Part shown: one piece after another, positions 57,236 to 64,000 of the stretch | How positions within the stretch are numbered: position 1 is the stretch's first letter | Layout: each line of letters begins with the position of its first letter | Assembly (NCBI GenBank): GCA_029721435.1 | Contig: CM056577.1 | Location: 114,760,219 to 114,824,218 of the forward strand | DNA from: Gymnothorax reevesii | Taxonomy: Eukaryota > Chordata > Actinopteri > Anguilliformes > Muraenidae | DNA length: 64,000 bases | Reading direction: 5' to 3' | The notes under the pieces: model-generated | Databases searched by the model: none | What the model was told of the DNA's origin: nothing | The model's input: the letters and a program-made list of their open reading frames with translations, nothing else | Position numbers and translations under genes: made by a program

Positions 57236-60030
57236 AGTTTACAGTGGCACAGCACTGCGTTTCAGAGATCGCCTGGCTCACATAAAATCAACTTTTACTT
57301 TCTTACTTACATTGGTTCTTGAGAGTGCTGGGAGAAGACTGGCAAGGCAAAGTGAGAGAGAGAGGTCAGAGCAGCCACAGCGGGGTACACTTACTTCACG
57401 GTTATCAGCGTTTCAGCCTTAGAAAAATCCTAAACCCATTTCTGTGTAAGGACTTTAATCAGTTTTCCACCCCCGTCTCCGGGCTCGGCGTTCTCAGTCC
57501 GGACACGTTTGACTTCCAAATTTCTATCAGGCTGAAGATGAGCATGTAATTTCCTCTCCGATTAATTTGCGTTCTCGCCGTCTTCCCAAAAATTGAAAAT
57601 TGTCGTTCACAGGAAAGAAAAGGAGCCTGGGAGTGTATCATTACCTAGTCTCTGCCACGGGAGGATTAATCAAACTGTCATCTCTGAGCCGACACCGACG
57701 CCGAGCCAAAACAATCTCCCTCCGACACCACCCTCCCTGATCACCTTCAGCAGGCCCACCGCCAAGCAGACTGCGAGGAGACCTGTGCGCGGCCTCTCTC
57801 CGACGGTCAGTCCCTCACTGCAGCACACAAACCACGCAACTAAATGTATATACAGTCATGGGACAGCAAGAATCCATAGCATTACTGAGGCGAGTAAATA
57901 TTCTTTTTTGTGTTTGTATTGGTGGACCTGGTGACATCTATGGTCAATGGTAGTCAGAGTTGTTCATTATTACACACCAAATCCCAGAATTCCTCACCAA
58001 ATGAAGATATTTTCACACAATCTCATTAAGTGCCTCATTTTTCATAGAAGATAAACCAGCAGCAGCGTATTTGAAGAAAGCAGTTTGCCTGGGGACAACA
58101 AACACTGCTGTTTTACAGAGTTGTATCAAGCTACAGAACTTCCAAGACTCGGATTTTTGGAATAATTTTGGATTTTGCTCTCTTTGTTTCTCTGTGTTTG
58201 TCATGCAACAGCCTGTGCCTGCAAATAATTCGCTCAGTTGCAAATACCTTTGGCAAATTATTTGCTCTCGAGCTCAACACAAATGATCTAATTTTAATAC
58301 GATGTCGGAAAGGCGTACAACCTGACCCATTTCTAAGAGCTCATAAAACATACATTTGCAAATTCAGTCACATTGAATCAATATTGCTGAAAAAATAAAA
58401 TACCACTGTGAGGAGGTTTCTAATGTTATATCTTCCAAATAAAAAAAGGATTGACACAAGAGGTCTTCATGACCAAAGGAGAGTGATAATGCGTAACATG
58501 CTGTCTCGGTGCACAGAAAGTTGCGATTCGCAGTTGGTGAGAATGTCATTTTTCAACACAACCACGCACAACATTTATCGCAGGCAGTACAGACATCAGA
58601 GAGGTTGGAACATTTTTTCTGGTCTGCCTTCGCTGACGGCACCACTCTGGCTGATTTACCTTCACTTACTGACATGGGGTGACAACTGAGATAATGAACC
58701 ACAAGGGAAACGTAATAGAAGGTAGCAGGGATTCAACCTGTCTGGAAGAAGCCAATATCTCTCAAGGTACAAGTGCATGGCCACTGTAGGCAATTTTTTG
58801 GCACGCCTCACTGTGATGAATTCCTGCAAAACTTTGTAACGTGAGCTCTGAACTTTGAACGAGGCTAGAACTCATAATTTAGGAGACCCCTTTTTAATTA
58901 ATCTATTTTTTTGCGTTTTAGTTAGCCAAAGAGTAGATATGAACACATCATAGCCTTTATTCTATACCCGATTGGCCATTGGAGATATTTGGCGAAGAAA
59001 GCAGCCCATATGAAACAAAACTTTGGTTGTGAGCTCACGGCGGGTTGCACAAGTGCCCACGCCAAAGGGGTATCGAATTGACTGAGCTCTAAAAGCAGGA
59101 GAGCCTTAGACTGCAGCCTCATGTTTTGGTTGAATTTGGGAGTTTTCCCATGAAAAACATAGGGGGTAGATTAACTCAGAAAAAACACCCAAAGAGCGAT
59201 CTGCCCTGGCTTCTACAGTTTATGGGTAAGCCCTTTCACCAGACTTCACCAGTGTTTGATGGAATCGGGGAAATGGTGTGTCACCCGTGCCTGGTCCTCT
59301 CGTGGACACACACCTGTATAGTACGCGAGTCAGAACTGAAAAGCCATAGCTGTGAAGTGGATTGTTATGAGTCAAAGAGGAAATCCTGGATAAGATTAAC
59401 ATACTGTAATGCACTGTACATTGTAAGCCTATAAATAACAAAATGTGTAGCAAAATGTAATGAGAAAAATGACTATACGGGGAAGTCATGCAGAAGCCTG
59501 GGTTGAAGAGCCTCCCAGAACCATTACACTTTTCCAATCAGATACCAAAAGATCAAAGGAATAACCATGTAATCAAATATATTTGAGATATTACCAGAGG
59601 GAAACATCAACATCAACAATCCATGTTGCCTAATCCTTGCACTTCTTGTAAACAGGTTAACCTGTAGCAGTGTACATTGCTGACGCCAGTTATAAAACCG
59701 GTTCTTCACCCTCACTAAACATCACTCTAACAGCATTGCAGAACGACATGCATAATGCAGGCCACCCTCTGTCAGTCCCCTGAAGGAGAAAAGACTGCGT
59801 TTACTGTCCTGACGTGGAGGAGCGATGAGACGCGTTTGTGAGGTCACGTGACCCCAAGTTCCCTTTCTGCAGTGCGTCTTATCGCTCTTCCATGTCAGCT
59901 GCACGCTTCTGGAAAACGCCCAACATACTTCATCGCCTTACAGGCGGAGGGGGCAGTGCAAATCAGTGCTGAGTCATTCTGTGTGACCTCTGTTATGTCC
60001 TATGATGAGGCAATCCCATCATGGCGAGAG
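57236..60030. other. ptpru intron, 2.8 kb, nothing recognised
   Basis: This is mixed-composition intron. Several overlapping ORFs (57593-57934 plus, 58071-58286 plus, 59126-59434 plus, 59220-59537 minus) have no recognisable domain. A CACGTGAC-containing stretch at 59845-59852 is the only regulatory-looking word and is not evidence on its own. Confidence 0.5.
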
Positions 60031-60420
60031 CGGTCTCTTCCAGGATGAAATTGGCTCAAACCTCACAGGCCACAAGGGGTCACTCAATGATTTTATGAGC
60101 ATGAAAATGATCCTAAGCACAGGGCATCACCCTCAGTCACCACATCTCAAACTGAGTGAGCGGTCAGCGCCGATAGAAGATCTTGGAACAGTACGTTAGA
60201 TGATGCTCTTCGTCACTATCTTAGAAGGACCTAATGTTGGAAGATCTCTTTGGAAGAAGGGTACTCCATCGCACCTGTAAAGGCCTTGACTTGTAAACAA
60301 GTCGACAGACTTGTTGAGTCTGTGCCAATGCATGCTGAAGCTGATCTGGTTGGTTGTGGCGGCTCAAAGCCTTACTGAGACTGTTCATGTTGATTTTTCT
60401 ATGAATTTGTCACCCATACA
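60031..60420 (+). pseudogene. Tc1-like transposase C-terminal fragment
   Basis: The plus strand follows the 3' part of a fish Tc1-like transposase. TTCCAGGATGAAATTGG is the FQDDNAP region, then ACAAGGGGTCACTCAATGA, then CACCCTCAGTCACCACATCT (the SQSPDL region). Next come TTTGGAAGAAGGGTACTCCA (LLEEWCS), then CAGACTTGTTGAGTCTGTGCC (the LVESMP region) and GGTTGTGGCGGCTCAAAGCC. It is interrupted by frameshifts. Only the last third of the gene is present, and the CA repeat directly follows. Confidence 0.75.
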
Positions 60421-60426
60421 ATTATC

Positions 60427-60642
60427 GCACACACACACACACACACACACACACCATACTTCCTCACCTGCCAGACACTACACCCCCAGCAGGCCTGATC
60501 AACGCATTACCGCAAACAAATGCACACACACATACACAAGCATACAGGTACAAACAAAGAAACACATATACACAGGTGCACAAACATGTACAAACACGCA
60601 AGCAAACGCACAAGTACGCAAACACACACATGCAAAATCACA
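60427..60642. repeat. CA-rich microsatellite, left half
   Basis: This is pure (CA)n at 60427-60455, followed by imperfect CA-rich sequence. It is interrupted at 60648 by an hAT element and resumes at 62448. Confidence 0.9.
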
Positions 60643-60648
60643 TAAGTC

Positions 60649-62441
60649 CAGTCCCCGGGGAATTCCGCGATTCCGCGATCGCGGCGTAGCTGGTCAAAAC
60701 CACGATTTTGTCAATTCACAGACATCTGTTACCGCCGCGCATCTCATCTCAACAAGGGTGAACTTGACCGCCAGGCAGTGATTGCGTCGTTGGCGACAAA
60801 TCTACGTTCTTTGCCTAAGTTGCGTGGCGTATTCTGTATGAAAGTTTAAAAATGAAGCGATTTCTTGACTAGACTGCCAAGTATATTACAGCCAAGGACA
60901 GGGCCAGTCAGTTTTCCTTCTGTTACAAGGACGGCGGAAAGCTCTTTTGTCGGCCCTTTAAAGTGGTAGGCTAATAGACCACATTAGAAAATCGACAGTC
61001 GAGGACCATGCCAAATCAGCAAAACACAAGATGAATTCAAGAACAAAAACAGAGTAGGTCTACCGGCCAAAAGCAAAAAACCATCTCCACAACAATGCAC
61101 TACAAGACAGAGTCAGCGTGTGAGCGGATCGAGGTAAGGAACTGCCTTCACGTCAGTCCTAATTTTTCTTTTTAAAAAAATCAGCAATATTTAGGCCTAG
61201 ACTAAAGTTATATGAACTCGATCAGTTGCTATGGCACACCAGTAATGACAGTCTTTTTTTATTAATAATTTTATGTTTTAACACTAGAGGCGCCGGAATT
61301 TTATCACTACCATTTTATCACAACGAACGGTCGTTTGGACCGCTCGGTTCAAAGAATTCTAATCCGACTCTGAGCACCTATGTTACCATGATTCTCAAAA
61401 GAACGAAACAACACCAGCATTATGTTTTTACTGGTTTAATAATACATTTATGAATATTTAGGCAATAGAATTGTATATAAGTAACATGAATTAAGCTGCT
61501 TTCACACTGGACGCGAAACGAATTTTTCGCAAGACAGATTACATTCAAATTCAATGCAAAGACGTTTCGCACGGATTCGCGTCTTTGCATTGACTTTTTA
61601 ATGTGATCTGTCGTGCGAAAAATTCGTTCGCGTCCAGTGTGAAAGCAGCTTTATTGTAAACATTTAGCTACAACGATATTTTTGGGTAAAGAAATAATTA
61701 AACAATTCAGAACGACAAAACAACAATTAAAACATCTATTTTGATTAATACACATTCAGATTCAACATTTATAGCCTAACTGCATAACCATATGGAAAAT
61801 CGTTGCCTATTTATTATGAAATAATTAATCGGAACAATGACGTGAAATTAGGAAACAACAGGTAGGTGCTAAAATTCCCAGACGGGTCTGAGGCACCTGC
61901 AGCAGGTGACGAGCGTCTTAATTTGTGAGCAGCTCCTGCGGACCTGGCACTGCCTCCGTTTTGCTGCCAGTGTCCCAGACAGTACTGACACGTAATTTAT
62001 ATGTGGTAAAATGTAAATTTATATGATGGGTATTTTCATCATCCTTATATTTTCATCTATTTATTTTCATCATCTTTTCATTTTCTTTTCAGTATGAAAT
62101 CAGGGTGATTTCACCCACTTTGTCTCGCTTTTTTGATATTAATAATAAAAGCCTTTACGTTTAAGGCAAGTTTTTGTAATGAATCATTCAAGAATTAAAC
62201 ATCAAGAGCAATAATTGTGCAACAGATTTTAGTGTCTTCCTACTTTGTTTCAAGATATTCTTTAATACTCAGGTAAACTTCTTTGATTTTTGAATTACTT
62301 GCAAAAGGCTACCGCAGAAATTTTTGCAGAATTGACAATTTCTTGCAGAATAACCGCAGAATTTAGCTTTTTTGACCGCAGAATTTGGTGAGATTTTCCG
62401 CGGAATTTCATTTTTTTTACCGCAGAAATCCCTGGGGACTG
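60649..62441 (+). mobile_element. hAT-like transposon relic (1.79 kb) with zinc-finger remnant
   Basis: The ends are CAGTCCCCGGGGAATTCC and TCCCTGGGGACTG, inverted repeats. The direct repeat TAAGTC lies immediately outside both (60643-60648 and 62442-62447). Both outer flanks are CA-rich, so a single tract was split. Near 60852 an ATG frame reads MKRFLD, then after a stop TAKYITAKDRASQFSFCYKD and GGKLFCRPFKVV. After a shift DHIRKSTVEDHAKSAKHKMN follows, the layout of a BED/CGGBP1-like zinc finger with the second Cys lost. No transposase catalytic region was recognised. A Harbinger-like MITE is nested at 61494-61650. Confidence 0.8.
61494..61650. mobile_element. Harbinger-like palindromic MITE (157 bp), TTA duplication
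   Basis: The ends AGCTGCTTTCACACTGGACG and CGTCCAGTGTGAAAGCAGCT are perfect inverted repeats. TTA flanks both sides (61491-61493 and 61651-61653), the 3-bp duplication expected for PIF/Harbinger. The inner part is also palindromic (CAATGCAAAGACG against CGTCTTTGCATTG). No coding capacity. It is nested within the hAT relic. Confidence 0.88.
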
Positions 62442-62447
62442 TAAGTC

Positions 62448-62699
62448 ACACTTACACAGAGGCGCAAATGCACACAAACACAAAGGTTAGACAAGCATGC
62501 GTGCACACAGACAAATTAACTCATATGAAAAAACACATTTATGAAGGTTAGAATAACAGCACACCCACATAAACAAGGCCTCAGAGACATAAAAACACAC
62601 ACATCAAGACACACATACACTTGCCAATACACACATGCGCGCACACACACACGCACCCACACAGACACAGGCACACACACACACATGCAGACGCAGGCG

Positions 62700-62732
<33 letters not shown>

Positions 62733-62745
62733 CACCTATCGTTCC
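62448..62745. repeat. CA-rich microsatellite, right half
   Basis: This is imperfect (CA)n with GCACAC and GCGCAC interruptions, continuing the tract interrupted by the hAT element. Overlapping open frames in all directions are low complexity. Confidence 0.9.
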
Positions 62746-63108
62746 AAACAGTACACCTCCCGCAGCCCCAATCATCTCTCCTCACTGTTTGGGGCAGTGC
62801 AGAACACAGAGAGCCCTTTGGCACACTCCTATGAGTAATATTACACTAGAAAAAGCAGTGGAGGCGAGACCCTTTGATGTCATCAGAATTTGAGAAGGGG
62901 GGAAACGCGGGAGGGGGGAGAAATTCAATTTAAGAGCCCTTTTTTTCAAGTGTGCGCAGAATGTTCTGCCACAATAAGCCGGAATAAAAGATGGAAAGGG
63001 GAGACGAGGGCGAACGTGCCCGTCTTATCAAAGGGAGTTCTTCTGTGGTCTTCTGTGATGTGAAGGGCCTGTTTCAACTGCTCTCCATCTCTCTCACTCC
63101 GTCTCATG

Positions 63109-63110
<2 letters not shown>
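62746..63110. other. ptpru intron, nothing recognised
   Basis: This is mixed-composition intron with short G runs at 62896-62921. Confidence 0.5.

Positions 63111-63148
<38 letters not shown>
63111..63148. repeat. (CA)n microsatellite
   Basis: A nearly pure CA run of about 38 bp. Confidence 0.95.
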
Positions 63149-63150
<2 letters not shown>

Positions 63151-63627
63151 GACACATTGACACGCGAACGCGCACAATTGAAATCCTTTTTCAGCCAGCA
63201 CACATCGAAAATGTGAAAAAAATTAGATGCAGGATATGCTAGTTAGCCGTGCAGCAGTCATAGCATATGCCTGCGATTATGATTGCGCACTGTTGTAAGA
63301 TGGAGAACGTGAATGACTTCATTTAGCTTCATTTTCTAGCCTGCTGCTATACATGTTGCATGAAAACCAGCAAAATCTGCTATTATTGGGAAGTTTTGCG
63401 ATTTTCTATCAGTCAGAGAGTACAAGAAACAAACTACGAGGACCCGTTGCTATGACGACACATTGTACAGCCTGTTTCAAAGTACTAACTCCAGAACAGT
63501 AACTGAATAACAGCATTAAAGTACCTGGTATTTAACCAGTAAAAACTGCAATTAATAGCTTGACAGAAAGGGTTACCTATTGATAAATTACACACACAAG
63601 GAACTGGTGAATGAACATTGTGATTAC
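63149..63627. other. ptpru intron, nothing recognised
   Basis: This is AT-rich intron downstream, in gene sense, of the 37-bp exon. Confidence 0.5.
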
Positions 63628-63664
63628 CTTTCCTGGCAATACGGACGCAGTTGATTCGTGTTTC
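63628..63664 (-). CDS. ptpru: ptpru micro-exon: membrane-proximal ectodomain ETRINCVRIARK
   Basis: This 37-bp exon has an acceptor ending cccttctag and donor gtaatc, phase 0 to phase 1. It encodes ETRINCVRIARK plus G. Joined to the transmembrane exon (CG|GCC TGC) it gives [19 protein letters not shown], in frame. R2B receptors share a C(V/L)RIA(T/R)K(A/G)A motif just before the transmembrane region, which this matches. The donor is less canonical than the others. The call rests on motif, phase match and both splice dinucleotides; further FNIII exons are beyond the window. Confidence 0.82.
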
Positions 63665-64000
63665 CTAGAAGGGAACGGGAGAGAAAATCCAGTCGAATGT
63701 CAACAGAGAGAAAAATACAATATATACAAAAACATCAATACGTCTTGTGATTTGTATTTATTACCCTGCATGTCAACACAACACATATCACTTATAACAA
63801 CATTATATCCAGTACAGCAGCGAGAGAATCACCAGCAGACCTGCTGTTTGTTCCATTATATGGCCACCTAATCAATCCATGCTAAAACTGCTGGGCAAAT
63901 ATGCAGAGGAATTAATTCGCTTGAAATGTAAGCCGAAAAAAGCCATGCTTCATAATACCTACCTCCATTAAGACTAACTATGCGAGATAATCGTGCATAA
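63665..64000. other. ptpru intron, nothing recognised
   Basis: This is AT-rich sequence upstream (gene sense) of the 37-bp exon. The plus-strand ORF at 63611-63871 runs antisense through that exon and has no recognisable identity. Confidence 0.55.

Larger units (their letters stand above)
638..63664 (-). other. ptpru: ptpru gene, partial: 11 exons and their introns
   Basis: This is the overall gene model. In transcription order the exons are 63628-63664, 51590-51728, 48795-48824, 42493-42644, 34423-34610, 32146-32218, 24939-25015, 17503-17539, 16739-16836, 2305-2421 and 638-792. Every junction keeps the reading frame (phases 1,2,2,1,0,1,0,1,0,0 in order), and each intron starts GT and ends AG on the minus strand. 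The protein matches receptor PTPs of the R2B group. Within that group it resembles PTPRU rather than PTPRK/M/T: the juxtamembrane text contains [12 protein letters not shown]1 has WPEHGVP, and the tract before the first D1 strand lacks KNRY. PTPRU is a type I membrane protein at cell contacts. Whether this is the a or b teleost paralogue cannot be told. Both ends of the gene lie outside the window. Confidence 0.93.

Noticed and set aside
57459..57641. Possible extra ptpru exon (GNYMLIFSLIEIW... frame, minus strand)
   Set aside because: No convincing acceptor/donor pair or match to the FNIII or membrane-proximal region, and the flanking exons already join in phase without it.
59840..59860. CACGTGAC E-box-like word as a promoter element
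   Set aside because: A single short word deep in an intron; no transcription start or conserved context visible.

Overview
The window is vertebrate nuclear DNA, almost certainly from a teleost fish. It lies entirely inside one gene on the minus strand. Eleven short exons, each with GT/AG borders and mutually compatible phases, together encode a continuous piece of the receptor-type protein tyrosine phosphatase PTPRU (R2B family). The piece runs from the membrane-proximal end of the ectodomain (63.6 kb), through the transmembrane helix (51.6 kb) and juxtamembrane segment (48.8, 42.5, 34.5 and 32.2 kb), into the first phosphatase domain as far as the catalytic Cys (0.64 kb). The visible exons total 1,103 nt (about 367 codons). 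The 5' ectodomain exons lie beyond position 64000 and the 3' exons (rest of D1, all of D2) lie before position 1. No promoter, polyadenylation site or second host gene is visible.

The introns are dominated by repeats. Two very large minisatellites stand out. A 46-bp array (about 3.21-13.66 kb, roughly 225 units) fills about 73% of a 14.3-kb intron. A 41-bp array (about 34.8-40.8 kb, roughly 145 units) fills most of a 7.9-kb intron and stops about 190 bp from a real splice acceptor. Smaller arrays are a 35-bp CCCTAA-like minisatellite (53.1-53.9 kb), a diverged ~200-bp repeat (55.7-57.2 kb) and several CA/TG microsatellites. The long open frames over the arrays are by-products of stop-free units whose lengths are not multiples of three; they are not genes.

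The rest is a transposon graveyard typical of fish: several Tc1/mariner relics on both strands, including a head-to-head pair; an L2-like LINE relic; a solo LTR; hAT, Harbinger-like and TTAA-type elements; palindromic MITEs; and a 0.9-kb fold-back structure. Nested insertions with target-site duplications give a relative order of events: LTR into Tc1 relic, hAT MITE into Tc1 relic, TTAA element into Tc1 relic, and Harbinger-like MITE inside an hAT relic that itself split a CA-rich tract.

The most interesting biology is (1) the preserved pseudophosphatase-like signature of the PTPRU D1 domain (WPE instead of WPD, no KNRY motif) and (2) a 6-kb sense-strand array of acceptor-like sequences directly upstream of a constitutive-looking exon. 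I see no convincing undescribed gene system. Family assignments rest on recognition from memory; nothing was searched.
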